Shown here: positions 33,099 to 42,952 of the stretch, one piece after another
Position numbering within the stretch: position 1 is the first letter of the stretch
Layout: each line of letters starts with the position of its first letter
Origin: Myxococcales bacterium
GTDB lineage: Bacteria > Myxococcota_A > Polyangia > Haliangiales > Haliangiaceae
Length of the DNA: 64,000 nucleotides
Direction of reading: 5' to 3'
Assembly (NCBI GenBank): GCA_028287135.1
Contig: JAQBQE010000051.1
Location: forward strand, 124,001 to 188,000
The notes under the pieces: generated by a model
Told to the model about the DNA's origin: nothing
Databases searched by the model: none
What the model saw: only the letters and a program-made list of their open reading frames with translations
Made by a program: the position numbers and the translations under genes

Positions 33099-33905
33099 AT
33101 GAGATTCAGGACCGCAGGCTCGTCGAGCGAGGGCACGGAGCGCGCCGCGTCGCCCGGGCGTGCGGCGGCGCACGTCGGTCTGCGCGAAGCGACGGGTGAG
33201 GCGATCGGTCGGTGGTGGGCGCCGGCGGTGGCGACCGTCAGCCGGGTCCGGAAGGCGCGGATGTTCCATCCGAGCGGTCACACGTTCGTCGGGCGGTGCG
33301 AGCCGGTGGAGGACTCGTCGTTCGCGGCGCTCGCCGACCGACTCGAAGGCAGGGTGCTCGCGCGCTGCTCGTCGGCGCTGTGGCGGGCCGAGCTGCCGTG
33401 GCTCGATGTCCTCGGGATCGGACTGCGGATCCGTCCCGGCCGCGGGCCCGCGCTCGATCATCAGGCGACCCGTGGCGATCAGGATCTCCTGTTCGCGACG
33501 ATCCGCAGTCCGCTGACGATGTTCGCGTCCCCGTTCACGACGGATGCGCGCGACATCACCGGCAACCAGTACTGGGCCGTGTCGCCGTTCCTGGCGGAGC
33601 CGATCGGACGCGTCAAGCTGCGGCTACGTCCGGTGGCGCCCGTGCATGCTCGCGGGTCACGCTCGGCGCGGCTGCGGGCGGCGGTGGATGCCGGCCGTGC
33701 AGCGTGGTGGCTCGAGGCACGACGGACGCTCACGGTGGGCTGGCATCCGGTCGCGCGCATCGTGCTCCAGCGCGAAGCAGCGATCGATCAGGCGGCGCTC
33801 CGGTTCGACCCGTTCCGCACGGGGCTTGGCATCGAGCCGGTGGGACTCGTCCATGCGATCCGGCGCGCGGCCTACGCCGCGAGCCAGCAGGCGCGCCCGC
33901 ACTGA
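33099..33905 (+). CDS. Catalase-superfamily-like hypothetical protein
   Basis: A 268-residue protein without a signal peptide. The core MFHPSGHTFVGRCEP..., RVLARCSSALWRAELPWLDVLGIGLRIRP and GDQDLLFATIRSPLTMFASPFTTDARDITGNQYWAVSPF follow the layout of small heme-free or degenerate catalase-superfamily proteins found in Actinobacteria and Myxococcota, but the catalytic His/Asn pattern of true catalase is not evident. Function unknown. It precedes the fumarase gene by 30 bases and may share its transcript. The first 50 residues are low-complexity, so the start could be later. Confidence 0.5.
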   Translation: MRFRTAGSSSEGTERAASPGRAAAHVGLREATGEAIGRWWAPAVATVSRVRKARMFHPSGHTFVGRCEPVEDSSFAALADRLEGRVLARCSSALWRAELPWLDVLGIGLRIRPGRGPALDHQATRGDQDLLFATIRSPLTMFASPFTTDARDITGNQYWAVSPFLAEPIGRVKLRLRPVAPVHARGSRSARLRAAVDAGRAAWWLEARRTLTVGWHPVARIVLQREAAIDQAALRFDPFRTGLGIEPVGLVHAIRRAAYAASQQARPH

Positions 33906-33935
33906 CCAGCGGCGTACTATGCTGCGCGCTCCAAG

Positions 33936-35591
33936 ATGCCGATCGTACCGACGTTCGCCTTCCAAGAGATTCTCGAATCCGGTCACCACCACGACACGCC
34001 GTACAAGAAGCTGACGGGCGACTTCGTCTCGAGCTTCGAGGCGAACGGAAGGAGCTTCCTCGAGGTCCAGCCCGAGGCCCTGACGCTGTTGACGCGGACG
34101 GCGATGCGAGACATCGCGCACCTGTTGCGGCCCGGGCACCTCGCGCAGCTCCGCGCGATCCTCGACGACAAGGAGGCCTCGCCCAACGATCACTTCGTTG
34201 CCCTCGAGCTGCTCAAGAACGCGAACATCGCCGCCGGCGGCATCCTCCCCGGATGCCAGGACACCGGCACGGCGATCGTCATGGGCAAGCGCGGGCAGCA
34301 GGTCCTGACCGCGGGTGGTGACGAGGCCGCGATCGCGCGCGGCGTGTTCGACACCTACGCGGAGTCGAACCTCCGCTACTCGCAGGTCGCGCCGCTCGAC
34401 ATGTTCGAGGAGAAGAACACCGGCAATAATCTGCCAGCGCAGATCGAGCTCTACGCCACCGACGGCGACGAGTATCACTTCCTGTTCATGGCGAAGGGCG
34501 GTGGCTCGGCGAACAAGAGCATGTTGTTCCAGGAGACCAAGGCGCTGCTCAATCCGAAGAGCCTCGCCGCGTTCCTCGACCAGAAGCTGCGCTCGCTCGG
34601 CACCGCAGCGTGCCCGCCGTACCACCTCGCCGTCGTGATCGGCGGGACCAGCGCCGAGCAGACGCTCAAGGTCGCGAAGCTCGCCTCCGCGCGCTACCTC
34701 GACGAGCTGCCGACCTCCGGCAACAGCCTCGGTCGCGCGTTCCGCGATCTCGAGTGGGAGCAGAAGGTCCTCGAGATCGCACGGACGACCGGCATCGGCG
34801 CGCAGTTCGGCGGCAAGTACTTCGCGCACGATGCGCGCGTGATCCGGCTGCCCCGCCATGGCGCGAGCTGCCCGGTCGCGCTCGCAGTCTCGTGCTCGGC
34901 CGATCGTCAGGCGCTCGGCAAGATCACGCGTGAGGGCGTGTTCCTCGAGCAGCTCGAGATCGATCCGGCCAAGTACCTCCCCGAGCCGAGCGAGGGGGAC
35001 CTCGAGGGCGAGGTCGTGAAGATCGATCTGACGATGCCGATGAGCGAGATCCGCGCGCTGCTGTCTCGCTATCCGATCAAGACGCGGCTGTCGCTGAGCG
35101 GCCCGTTGATCGTCGCGCGCGACATCGCTCACGCCAAGCTCAAGGAGCGGATCGATCGTGGCGAGGGCCTGCCGCAGTACATGAAGGATCACTGCGTCTA
35201 CTACGCGGGTCCGGCGAAGACGCCGGTCGGCTACGCGTCGGGCTCGTTCGGGCCAACCACCGCGGGCCGCATGGACAGCTACGTCGATCTACTCCAGGAG
35301 CACGGCGGCAGCATGGTGATGCTCGCGAAGGGCAACCGCAGCCAGCAGGTCACCGATGCGTGCAAGAAGCACGGTGGGTTCTATCTCGGCTCGATCGGCG
35401 GACCGGCGGCGCGGCTCGCGCAGGACTGCATCAAGAAGGTCGAGGTCCACGAGTACGCCGAGCTCGGGATGGAGGCGGTGTGGAAGATCGACGTCGTCGA
35501 TTTCCCCGCGTTCATCGTCGTCGACGACAAAGGCAACGACTTCTTCTCGGGCATCACTGGCAGCGGGGGGAAGAAGCTTCAGGTGCGCTGA
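33936..35591 (+). CDS. fumA: Fumarate hydratase class I
   Basis: 4Fe-4S fumarase (551 aa) interconverting fumarate and malate in the TCA cycle. Cluster cysteines are likely Cys107 (ILPGCQDTG), Cys226 (AACPPYHLA) and Cys312 (HGASCPVAL). [10 protein letters not shown] and the C-terminal domain with [16 protein letters not shown] and KGNRS are conserved class I signatures, with both alpha and beta domains in one chain as in E. coli FumA/B. Length matches the family. Strongly expressed housekeeping gene, not part of an evident operon with TCA neighbours. Confidence 0.95.
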   Translation: MPIVPTFAFQEILESGHHHDTPYKKLTGDFVSSFEANGRSFLEVQPEALTLLTRTAMRDIAHLLRPGHLAQLRAILDDKEASPNDHFVALELLKNANIAAGGILPGCQDTGTAIVMGKRGQQVLTAGGDEAAIARGVFDTYAESNLRYSQVAPLDMFEEKNTGNNLPAQIELYATDGDEYHFLFMAKGGGSANKSMLFQETKALLNPKSLAAFLDQKLRSLGTAACPPYHLAVVIGGTSAEQTLKVAKLASARYLDELPTSGNSLGRAFRDLEWEQKVLEIARTTGIGAQFGGKYFAHDARVIRLPRHGASCPVALAVSCSADRQALGKITREGVFLEQLEIDPAKYLPEPSEGDLEGEVVKIDLTMPMSEIRALLSRYPIKTRLSLSGPLIVARDIAHAKLKERIDRGEGLPQYMKDHCVYYAGPAKTPVGYASGSFGPTTAGRMDSYVDLLQEHGGSMVMLAKGNRSQQVTDACKKHGGFYLGSIGGPAARLAQDCIKKVEVHEYAELGMEAVWKIDVVDFPAFIVVDDKGNDFFSGITGSGGKKLQVR

Positions 35592-35594
35592 TCG

Positions 35595-36035
35595 TCAGGG
35601 CAGGGTCGGCGGGATCGCGGGGACCTCACCGGTCACGAGCTGGCGGCGGACGCGCTGCGAGAGCGTGCGTGCAGCGTCGGCGGCACTGTCCTCGACGCGG
35701 AGCACCAGCCAGCGCTCGCCCAGATCGAGGCCGAGCCAGTAGCGCGGGTGGAGCCACCGCCACAGCCCGAGCCCGGCGGCGACCAGCAGCAAGGCGACGC
35801 CGATGTACGGCGGGCCCTCGTACATCCACACGACCGAGAGCACCGCGAGCAGCACGGCGCCGAGGCTCCAGCGTTTCTCGAGCCAGGTGACGTCGCGGAC
35901 GTCATGAACCGTGGTCGCGATGTTCTCCGGCTGATCCGCCCCCCGCGTCGCGCGCCAGGTCAACGTGGCTCCGGTGACGGACAGCGTTGCCGCGCGCTGG
36001 TAGGCGCGGCCGGTGATCACGATCTCCCGGGCCAT
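35595..36035 (-). CDS. Hypothetical membrane protein
   Basis: A 146-residue protein beginning MAREIVITGRAYQ; two adjacent membrane segments (WSLGAVLLAVLSVVWMYEGPPYIGVALLLVAAGLGLW, about 72-107), then a soluble C-terminus (LGLDLGERWLVLRVEDSAADAARTL). The N-terminal beta-rich region (about 1-65) might be a PH-like domain of the DUF6232 sort, which shows the same order (beta sheet, paired helices, then a strand with 'vvl/Rved'), but this is inference. ATG at 36035 follows GGAG. It converges with fumA. Confidence 0.55.
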   Translation of the reverse strand: MAREIVITGRAYQRAATLSVTGATLTWRATRGADQPENIATTVHDVRDVTWLEKRWSLGAVLLAVLSVVWMYEGPPYIGVALLLVAAGLGLWRWLHPRYWLGLDLGERWLVLRVEDSAADAARTLSQRVRRQLVTGEVPAIPPTLP

Positions 36036-36107
36036 CCTGAACAGCTCCCACAGGATAGCGGTATCTCGCCAGCTAGTAAATCTCGCCGCGATCGCCGACG
36101 GTGGCGC

Positions 36108-37343
36108 ATGTTCGTCGGCATCGATTTCGGCACCACGAACTCCGCGGTCGGCATTGCCTCGGAGAACGGAGATGTGCGGCTCGTCCCGCTTCCTGGCCCC
36201 GGAGGGGCGCAGACCCACTGGCGGACCGTCCTGTTCTTCGAGTCCGGCGGCGGGTTGACGGCCGGCGCACCCGCGATCGCGCGCTACCTCGAGACCGAAG
36301 GCGATGGCCGGCTCGTGCAATCGATCAAGTCGCACCTCGCGAGCGCGTCGTTCACGAAGACCGGGATCATGGGCCGGCGGTGGAGCCTCGAGGACATGAT
36401 CGCGGCGTACCTGCGGCTGATCCGCGAGGCATCGAAGGTCGATCTCGGCACCCGCTGCGTGGTCGGCCGCCCGGTTCGCTACTGGGGAGCGGACGACGAC
36501 GAGGACGACAAGCTCGCGCTCGATCGGATGCGCACCGCCCTCGCATCCGCGGGCTTCGACGAGGTGATCTTCGAGTACGAGCCGGTCGGTGCGGCAGCCC
36601 GCTATGCAGCGCGCCTGACCAGGGAGGAGCTGATCGTGGTCGCCGACTTCGGCGGTGGCACGACCGACTTCTCGGTCGTCCGCGTCGGCCCCGGAAACGC
36701 GGGCAAGGTGCTCGCGAACGGTGGTATCGGCGTCTCCGGTGACGCGTTCGATGCGCGCGTGATCGACGCAGTCGTGGCTCCCGCGCTCGGCCGCGGCACG
36801 CGCTACCGCGACGAGCTCGGTGGCGAGGCACCGGTGCCGGCGTGGCTCTATGGCCATCTCCGGCGCTGGCACTATCTGTCGTTCCTCAAGCAGGAGTCGA
36901 CGATGCGGCTGCTCGAGCGAGTGGCCCACGGTGCCATCGATCCCGTGAAGTTCGAACGGCTGGTGCGCGTCGTCGACGAGGACCTCGGTCTCGTCCTCCA
37001 CCGTGCGGTCGAAGGCGCGAAGGTCCGGCTGTCGGCGCGCGATCAGGACTCGGTCGCGTTCGATGCGATCGAGCTCGATCTGCCGATCACGCGTGCCGGG
37101 TTCGATAGCTGGATCGCCGAGGACCTCACGGCGATCGACGCGGTGCTCGAGGACGTCCTCGCACGCGCTGGCGTCGAGGCCACCGCGATCGATCGCGTGT
37201 TCGCGACCGGTGGTAGCTCGCTCGTTCCCGCCGTGCGCGGGCGGCTCGCGGGGCGGTTCGGGATCGAGAAGCTCGTCGGTGGCGAGGAGCTGACCAGCGT
37301 GGCGTGGGGCCTCGCGGCGCGTGCACGTCAGCTGTTCGGCTGA
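36108..37343 (+). CDS. Hsp70 superfamily chaperone, YegD-like
   Basis: A 411-residue actin-fold ATPase without a substrate-binding domain. Phosphate-1 loop GIDFGTTNSAVG, phosphate-2 loop VVADFGGGTTDFSVVRVG, and adenosine motif FATGGSSLVPAV are all intact. The insert and length resemble E. coli YegD. A J-domain protein is encoded at 16064, but far away. The ATG at 36108 is preferred; the frame open upstream to 35748 is antisense of the previous gene. It lies between fumA/membrane-protein genes and the phosphatase gene. Confidence 0.85.
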   Translation: MFVGIDFGTTNSAVGIASENGDVRLVPLPGPGGAQTHWRTVLFFESGGGLTAGAPAIARYLETEGDGRLVQSIKSHLASASFTKTGIMGRRWSLEDMIAAYLRLIREASKVDLGTRCVVGRPVRYWGADDDEDDKLALDRMRTALASAGFDEVIFEYEPVGAAARYAARLTREELIVVADFGGGTTDFSVVRVGPGNAGKVLANGGIGVSGDAFDARVIDAVVAPALGRGTRYRDELGGEAPVPAWLYGHLRRWHYLSFLKQESTMRLLERVAHGAIDPVKFERLVRVVDEDLGLVLHRAVEGAKVRLSARDQDSVAFDAIELDLPITRAGFDSWIAEDLTAIDAVLEDVLARAGVEATAIDRVFATGGSSLVPAVRGRLAGRFGIEKLVGGEELTSVAWGLAARARQLFG

Positions 37344-37361
37344 ACGTGTTAAACCTCGGCC

Positions 37362-38645
37362 ATGCGCCTCGCCGCTGCTCTGCTCCTGGTGGCTGCTTGT
37401 GGTGGTGGTGACGACCGCGGTCCGGTGGCCTTCACCGACACCGGAGGGACGCTCGAGGTCCCTGGCTGCGGGTACAGCGTGACCACCCGCGTCGGCGCCG
37501 AGCCTCCGCGCCTCGCGACCGCCTACGTCGGCGAGGATCCGACGCCCCGGCTCGTGCACCTCGGGATCGTCGGCGATCCGAAGACCTCGGTGGTCGCGCA
37601 GTGGCGCACCGTCGACGAGACCACGACCGCGACCACGCTGCGATACGGCGTCGGAGCGAACCTCGCCGAAAGCGCGCTGACCGAGACCGTCACCGGCATC
37701 CAGTGGGCCTACGCGGCCACCGGTTCGGATCTACCGCGCATGCACCAGGTCCACCTGTGTGGGCTCGAGCCGGGCACGTCGTACAGCTATCAGGTCGGCT
37801 CCCCTGGCTCGTTCTCGCCGATCTACACGTTCACCACGGCACCCGACATCGTCGCGCACCCCGATGCCGAGGTGCTCTACGCGTTCGTCGGCGACTCGCG
37901 GGGTGGCTATGACGTGTGGGGACAGATCGTCGCGCAGTACCAGGCGCGGATGCCGGACCTCATCCTCTACTCCGGCGATGCCGTGACGATCGGCATCGTG
38001 CAGGAGGAGTGGGATCTGTTCCTCGCGCGTGGCGAACCGTTATTCGCGCAGGTCCCGGTCGTGATGGCGCACGGCAACCACGAGGTCAACGCCGTCAACT
38101 TCTACTCGCAGTTCGCGATGCCGGGAGATCAGGAGAACTTCGGCTTCGACTACGGGTTTGGCCACATCACCGTCGCCAACGACACCCCGAGCGATTCGGG
38201 TGCGCTCACGGGCTCGACGGTCGAGTTCCTGCGCAGCGACTTCGAGGCGAGCAAGACCGCACGCTGGAAGCTGCTGATGCACCACCAGCCGATGTGGTCG
38301 GCGTCGAACCACGGCTCCAACCTGACGTTGCAGGCAACGTGGGGACCGGTCGTCGATCAGTACGCGATCGATCTCGTGATCAACGGCCACGAGCACGAGG
38401 TCGAGATCACGAAGCCGATGCGCGGCGGCGCGGTGCAGGCGTCGAATGCGGACGGAACGGTCTATGCCGTGATCGGCGGTGCCGGCGCTCCGCTCTACGC
38501 CAACGGTAACGAGTTCTGGACCGAGTACTCCGAGAAGACCAACGGCGCTTCGATCATCCGGGTGCGCCGCGATCAGCTCGTTCTCGACGCATTCCGCCTC
38601 GATGGCAGCGCGATCCCGATGAGCTTCTCGAAGACCAAGCCGTGA
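37362..38645 (+). CDS. Purple-acid-phosphatase-like lipoprotein
   Basis: A 427-residue secreted metallophosphoesterase. Signal sequence MRLAAALLLVAAC ends in lipobox VAAC. An N-terminal fibronectin-like domain (about 60-155, VHLCGLEPGTSYSYQVGSPG) is followed by the phosphatase core: FVGDSRGGYD, LYSGDAVTIG, MAHGNHEVN, LLMHHQPMW and INGHEHEVE, giving the expected Asp/Asn/His metal ligands. Purple acid phosphatases have a Tyr after the first motifs; here the Tyr in GGYDVW is a candidate. It should release phosphate from esters outside the cytoplasm. Confidence 0.85.
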   Translation: MRLAAALLLVAACGGGDDRGPVAFTDTGGTLEVPGCGYSVTTRVGAEPPRLATAYVGEDPTPRLVHLGIVGDPKTSVVAQWRTVDETTTATTLRYGVGANLAESALTETVTGIQWAYAATGSDLPRMHQVHLCGLEPGTSYSYQVGSPGSFSPIYTFTTAPDIVAHPDAEVLYAFVGDSRGGYDVWGQIVAQYQARMPDLILYSGDAVTIGIVQEEWDLFLARGEPLFAQVPVVMAHGNHEVNAVNFYSQFAMPGDQENFGFDYGFGHITVANDTPSDSGALTGSTVEFLRSDFEASKTARWKLLMHHQPMWSASNHGSNLTLQATWGPVVDQYAIDLVINGHEHEVEITKPMRGGAVQASNADGTVYAVIGGAGAPLYANGNEFWTEYSEKTNGASIIRVRRDQLVLDAFRLDGSAIPMSFSKTKP

Positions 38646-39796
38646 CCGTGCGCGCGATCGCGTTCGCGATCGTGTGCTGTAGCGCTGTCGGCGCGTACGC
38701 TCAGGATGACGCCAGCGCGAGCGCGGAGTTTCGCGCGGCACTCGAGCTCGCGGCCGCCAACGATCCGGGCGCGATCGATGCGTTCGAGCGGCTCGGCGCT
38801 CGGCGACCGATCACGCGGTGGACGGATGATGCGTGGTCGGAAGCCGCGCGGCTCGCAGAGCTCGGCGATGACTACGCGCGGGCGCGGCGCGCACTCGAAC
38901 AGGTGATCGCGCTGGGTGGGGAGGACCGGCTCGCGCAGCGGGCAAGGTCGACGCTATCTCGGCTCACCGCGATGACGGGCAACGGAGCATGGGATGCGGT
39001 CGCAAAGGAGCACGAGCGGCTCGCGGATGCGGTGTTCGGTGGCGATGACCCGCGTGCCGAGCTCGCGCAGCTCGAGGCGCTCGTCGGCGCGAACCCGCGC
39101 TATCCGCGGGCCAACGCGATGCGGCGCGTGATCGCGATCGGCTGGGAGCAGGAAGGGGATGGAGAGCGTGCACTGCGCTGGTATCGCGACGCAGCGGCCG
39201 CGGGGACCGCGGAGCCGGGGCGCTACGCGGATCTCGAGCTGGTGCGCGCCTTGATCCGTGCCGGTCTCCTCGACGATGCCGAGCGTCGACTCGCCGATCT
39301 CGGTGCGATCGCGTCGGTCGACCGCGACGGCCTCGCGGCGGTGCGCGGACAGCTCGCGATCGCGCGGCAGCGGAGCTGGGTGAGGCGCGGACTATGGGCA
39401 CTGATGCTTGCCCTGGTGATCGGCGCCGGTCTCGCGTTGCGACGGGAGGTCGGCTCGTGGCGCGGGGCAGGGCGGCGGATCGTGCGCCCCCCGAGCGAGG
39501 CGGTGTTCTTGATCCCGATCGGCGCGATCCTCATCGTGGTCGCGTACATGGGGAACCCGCTGATCGCGCATGCGGTCCGGACCATCACGCTCGGCGGAGT
39601 CGCGATCGCGTGGATCTCTGGCGTCCTCCTGGAGGCCACGCGCGCCCGGCGTGGCAGCGTCGGTCTCGCGCGGATGGCCGTCCACGGCCTGATCGGGGTG
39701 GTCGCGGTGGCATCGCTTGCGTACCTCGCGGTCGATGCCGAGCACCTGCTCGACTTCCTGCGCGAGACCTGGCGCGGCGGCCCCAGCGTCCGCTGA
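38642..39796 (+). CDS. TPR-type membrane protein coupled to the phosphatase
   Basis: A 384-residue protein overlapping the phosphatase stop by 4 bases (GTGA), so translation is coupled. A signal-like hydrophobic N-terminus (VRAIAFAIVCCSAVGAYA) is followed by a helical domain with TPR character (residues 20-240: SAEFRAALELAAANDPGAIDAFERLG, ERALRWYRDAAAAG). At least four membrane helices fill the last 130 residues (LWALMLALVIGAGLAL, VFLIPIGAILIVVAYM, ITLGGVAIAWISGVLLE, GLIGVVAVASLAYLAV). Function unrecognised; co-function with the exported phosphatase is inferred from the overlap. Confidence 0.6.
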   Translation: MTVRAIAFAIVCCSAVGAYAQDDASASAEFRAALELAAANDPGAIDAFERLGARRPITRWTDDAWSEAARLAELGDDYARARRALEQVIALGGEDRLAQRARSTLSRLTAMTGNGAWDAVAKEHERLADAVFGGDDPRAELAQLEALVGANPRYPRANAMRRVIAIGWEQEGDGERALRWYRDAAAAGTAEPGRYADLELVRALIRAGLLDDAERRLADLGAIASVDRDGLAAVRGQLAIARQRSWVRRGLWALMLALVIGAGLALRREVGSWRGAGRRIVRPPSEAVFLIPIGAILIVVAYMGNPLIAHAVRTITLGGVAIAWISGVLLEATRARRGSVGLARMAVHGLIGVVAVASLAYLAVDAEHLLDFLRETWRGGPSVR

Positions 39797-39947
39797 CGAG
39801 ATCGAAAATCCAGCGCGCCGCGATCCGTCGTGTGCGAGACGACGCCGACCACAGAGGGAGACATGCGAGACGACGGTGGACCGGCGGCGCGCTGGACTTC
39901 GAAGGGTCAGACCGCGGAGGTGGTCCGGGGGATGCCTGGAAAATGCG

Positions 39948-41363
39948 TCATCCGACCGCCGGGAGCGAGACCCGCATGGTCGTGCCGGCACCGGGATCGC
40001 TCGTCACCTCGATCGTGCCCGAATGTGCCTCGATGATCCGCCTGGCGAGGGTCAGGCCGAGGCCCACGCCTCCGGTCTCGCGGGAGCGGCTGCGTTCCCC
40101 GCGGAAGAACGCGGTGAACACCCGCGGAAGATCCTCGGAGGCGATTCCCTGGCCCCGATCGCTGACCTCGAACACCACGCGCTCGCCTTCGCGGCGGGCG
40201 ACCACCTTGGTCGCGGCATCGGGATCGGGGGTGTACTTGTGCGCGTTCTCGAGCAGGTTGTCGATCACCCGCCGGACCAGCATCGGATCGACGTCGAGCA
40301 TCGGAAGATCGCTCGCGACCTCGATCACGAGCGAGCGGGATCGGTGGCGCGAGCGGGCGCGGTCCGCAGCGGCCTGGACGATCGAGGCAGGCGTGACGTG
40401 TGCCCGGCGCAGCGGGAGGCTGCCGGCGATCTCAAACCGCATCGCCGCGAGGATATCGTCGACGATCGTCTCGAGATCGCTGACGTCCACCGCGATCTCC
40501 GCGAGCGATGCGCGAGCGGCCTCGGCATCGCCCTCTCCCGCGAGATCGAGCGCCACGCCGATCCGGCTCAACGGGGTGCGGAGCTCGTGCGCGACGTTGG
40601 CGAACAGCTCCTTCTCGCTCCGCATCAGGTTCTCGATCCGGTCCGCCATCTCGTCGAACCGATACCCGAGCTCGCCGATCTCGTCGGTGCGCTCGAGCCG
40701 GCTACGCGCCGAGAGATCGCCCGTGCCGAGTGCGCGTGCGGCGCGTGACAGCCGATCGATCGGTCGCACGATCCACCGCGCGGTGACCATCGCGCCGAAC
40801 ACGAGGACGAGCAGCGCGCAGACCAGGGTGATCACGGGGCCCGCCCAGCCGGGCGGCTTCGCCTGCGCCCCACGCGCGACCAGCAGCCAGCGTTCTCCGT
40901 CGAGATGCAGTGGCATCACCGTGGGCCGGTCTCCACCCCGCGGGCGACCGCCGGGTGGGCCTCCCCGATCGTCGGGAGGCGGACCGCGGCGATCGCCGGG
41001 AGGCGGACCGGGTGGGCGACCGCCTCGCATGCGCGGCGGAATCGCGAGTGGTGGATCCACGTTGGTCGCGAGGAGCTGACGGTCGGCGTTGTAGATCGAG
41101 ACCTGCACGCGCTTCTCGCGCAATCCGGCGAGCGCTTCCTGGAGCTGATCCGGATCGCGGGCGACGGTCTCGAGCTTGTGAGCGTCGATGTGGTCGTCCG
41201 GATCGACCTCACCGTGCGGACGCTCGACGAAGAAGATCACGAGCGCCGTGGCCACGAGGAGCACGAGCTGGAGCACGCCGACGGCGACCATCCGCGACGC
41301 CAGCGAGCGGAACCTGCGCGCCGGGATGCGCTGCAACGGTCCGGTGCTGGTGAACGAAGTCAT
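39948..41363 (-). CDS. Sensor histidine kinase with HAMP domain
   Basis: A 471-residue two-component kinase. One membrane helix at about 25-47 and another near 200 enclose a periplasmic domain with an unusual stretch rich in Gly/Pro/Arg (about 110-145). HAMP follows (WIVRPIDRLSRAARALGTGDL). The phosphoacceptor VAHELRTPLSRIG has His259; the N-box is NLLENAHKYTPD; GQGI and GVGLGLTLAR form the ATP lid. Its ATG overlaps the response regulator stop (ATGA). The HAMP-HisKA design is like CpxA/BaeS, but the sensed signal is unknown. Confidence 0.9.
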   Translation of the reverse strand: MTSFTSTGPLQRIPARRFRSLASRMVAVGVLQLVLLVATALVIFFVERPHGEVDPDDHIDAHKLETVARDPDQLQEALAGLREKRVQVSIYNADRQLLATNVDPPLAIPPRMRGGRPPGPPPGDRRGPPPDDRGGPPGGRPRGGDRPTVMPLHLDGERWLLVARGAQAKPPGWAGPVITLVCALLVLVFGAMVTARWIVRPIDRLSRAARALGTGDLSARSRLERTDEIGELGYRFDEMADRIENLMRSEKELFANVAHELRTPLSRIGVALDLAGEGDAEAARASLAEIAVDVSDLETIVDDILAAMRFEIAGSLPLRRAHVTPASIVQAAADRARSRHRSRSLVIEVASDLPMLDVDPMLVRRVIDNLLENAHKYTPDPDAATKVVARREGERVVFEVSDRGQGIASEDLPRVFTAFFRGERSRSRETGGVGLGLTLARRIIEAHSGTIEVTSDPGAGTTMRVSLPAVG

Positions 41364-42064
41364 CGCTCGCCTGGGGTGAGCATGTATCCGACGCCACGGA
41401 TCGTCTTGAGCAAGCGCGGATTGCGCGCATCGACCTCGATCTTCTGCCGCACGCGCGACACCACGACGTCGATCGACCGGTCGAACGCTTCCTCAGCGGA
41501 TCCGTGCAGGAGCTGCAGGAGCTGCTCACGTGCGAGGACGCGGCCCGCGCGCTGCGCGAGTGCATGGAGGAGTGCGAACTCGATCGTGGTGAGCGAGATC
41601 GGGGCGCCGTGGACGCTGACCTCCATCGTGGCCGCGTCGATCACGAGGGCGCCGACCTCGATCCGCTCCGCGCGCGGACCCGACTCGCCGCGACCGCGCC
41701 GCGCCTGCGCGCGGATGCGTGCGAGCAGCTCGCGCGACTGGAACGGCTTGCTGACGTAGTCATCGGCACCGCCCTCGAGACCGATCACGCGGTCGGCCTC
41801 CTCCGTGCGGGCCGTCACCATGATGATCGGTACGTCCAGCCGCGCTCTTATCTGCTTGCAGACTTCGACCCCATCGATGCCCGGCAACATCAGGTCGAGC
41901 AACACGACATCGGGCCGTACCTTGAGCACCTCAGAGAGCGCCTGATCTCCGCGTGTGACCAGATGCACCTGGAGCCGGTGCGACACCAGGTACTGCATGG
42001 TCAGGCGCGCCAAACGCTCGTCGTCCTCGACGTAGACGACGACGATCTCGGCATCGGAGCTCAC
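41360..42064 (-). CDS. OmpR-family response regulator
   Basis: A 234-residue regulator. Receiver domain with acidic pocket VEDDERLA, phosphorylation site LLDLMLPG (Asp57), Thr in IIMVTARTEE and Lys in YVSKPFQSRE; then a winged-helix DNA-binding domain (about 135-230: MEVSVHGAPISLTTIEFALLHALAQRAGRV...TIRGVGYML). GTG start at 42064. Partner of the kinase that starts on its stop codon. Adjacent divergent lipoprotein and dioxygenase genes are possible targets, but no operator was identified. Confidence 0.92.
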   Translation of the reverse strand: MSSDAEIVVVYVEDDERLARLTMQYLVSHRLQVHLVTRGDQALSEVLKVRPDVVLLDLMLPGIDGVEVCKQIRARLDVPIIMVTARTEEADRVIGLEGGADDYVSKPFQSRELLARIRAQARRGRGESGPRAERIEVGALVIDAATMEVSVHGAPISLTTIEFALLHALAQRAGRVLAREQLLQLLHGSAEEAFDRSIDVVVSRVRQKIEVDARNPRLLKTIRGVGYMLTPGER

Positions 42065-42195
42065 GAGGCGAGTATTCCACCGCGCCGCGCAAGCGGGCCG
42101 CTTTGACACACTCGGAAATACGAGTGTCGAAGTGTTTCTGTCGATGACGGCGAGCCTCGTCTCGGCATACGGTCACGCCTCAACCAGGAGTACCC

Positions 42196-42870
42196 ATGCG
42201 CGCCCTTACATCCCTTCTTTCGATCTCGCTCGCTGTCGCCGCCTGTGGCGGTGATGACGGCGGGAAGGTCACCCTCGTCGACGCCAGCCCGGTCGGTGGC
42301 AACATCGACGCTCCAGCGCAGGTCGACTGCCTCCTGCCGAGCAGCCTCGGCAGCGTCACCCCGTCGACGCAGGAGGGGCACTTCGCGATGTCGATGGGCG
42401 AGACGACGCCCGACAACTACTACCTGTATGCAGATCTCAATGCGGATGCGTCTCCGGACGTCCTGCTGATCGATCTCTACAAGGGCTTCGGCGCGTTCAT
42501 GGCCGGCTTCCCGACCGGACCACAGGCGGTCACGCTGACGGGGGCCGAGGCGAGCTACGACAGCTGCGGCGCGTGCATCATGGCGCTGACCGACTACACG
42601 ATGGCCGGGCCGACGGGCGACCCGTACTTCGCAACGGGCGGTACGCTGAACCTGACGTCGGTCTCGAACACGTCGATCGCGGGCACGCTGAGCAACGTCA
42701 CGCTCGTTCACTCGGTGATCGACATGGACACCAACGTCACGACGCCGCATCCCGATGGCTGCTCGTCGACGCTCGGCTCGATCTCGTTCAGCGCGACGCC
42801 AACGGCCCAGACGTTCGCGCCTGGCTCGCGCCCGCGCCTCAAGATCAACCTGCGCCACGACCGCATCTAG
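42196..42870 (+). CDS. Exported lipoprotein of unknown function
   Basis: A 224-residue putative lipoprotein: signal MRALTSLLSISLAVAAC with lipobox VAAC, then a Gly/Asp-rich linker, and a beta-rich domain with four Cys (CLLP, DSCGACIM, GCSS). The 'MxMGETTPDNYYLYADLNADASPDVLLIDLYKGFGAFMAGF' region recalls secreted beta-sandwich proteins of Myxococcota. AGGAG lies 7 bases before ATG. It is divergent from the two-component genes and upstream of the small ORF and dioxygenase gene. Confidence 0.65.
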   Translation: MRALTSLLSISLAVAACGGDDGGKVTLVDASPVGGNIDAPAQVDCLLPSSLGSVTPSTQEGHFAMSMGETTPDNYYLYADLNADASPDVLLIDLYKGFGAFMAGFPTGPQAVTLTGAEASYDSCGACIMALTDYTMAGPTGDPYFATGGTLNLTSVSNTSIAGTLSNVTLVHSVIDMDTNVTTPHPDGCSSTLGSISFSATPTAQTFAPGSRPRLKINLRHDRI

Positions 42871-42952
42871 ACCGCGCTTCGACATTCACGGCTGAAACAA
42901 GCCGACACGCACCTGACACACCGCGGACGAACGCGGCAGTCAGAGTGCGGTC

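Noticed and set aside
33657..35192. 511-residue minus-strand ORF opposite fumA
   Set aside because: Antisense of a complete class I fumarase; Leu/Glu/Arg-rich shadow with no motif.
36036..37559. Minus-strand extension of the membrane-protein frame
   Set aside because: Antisense to the Hsp70-like gene; the real start is ATG 36035 with a ribosome-binding site.
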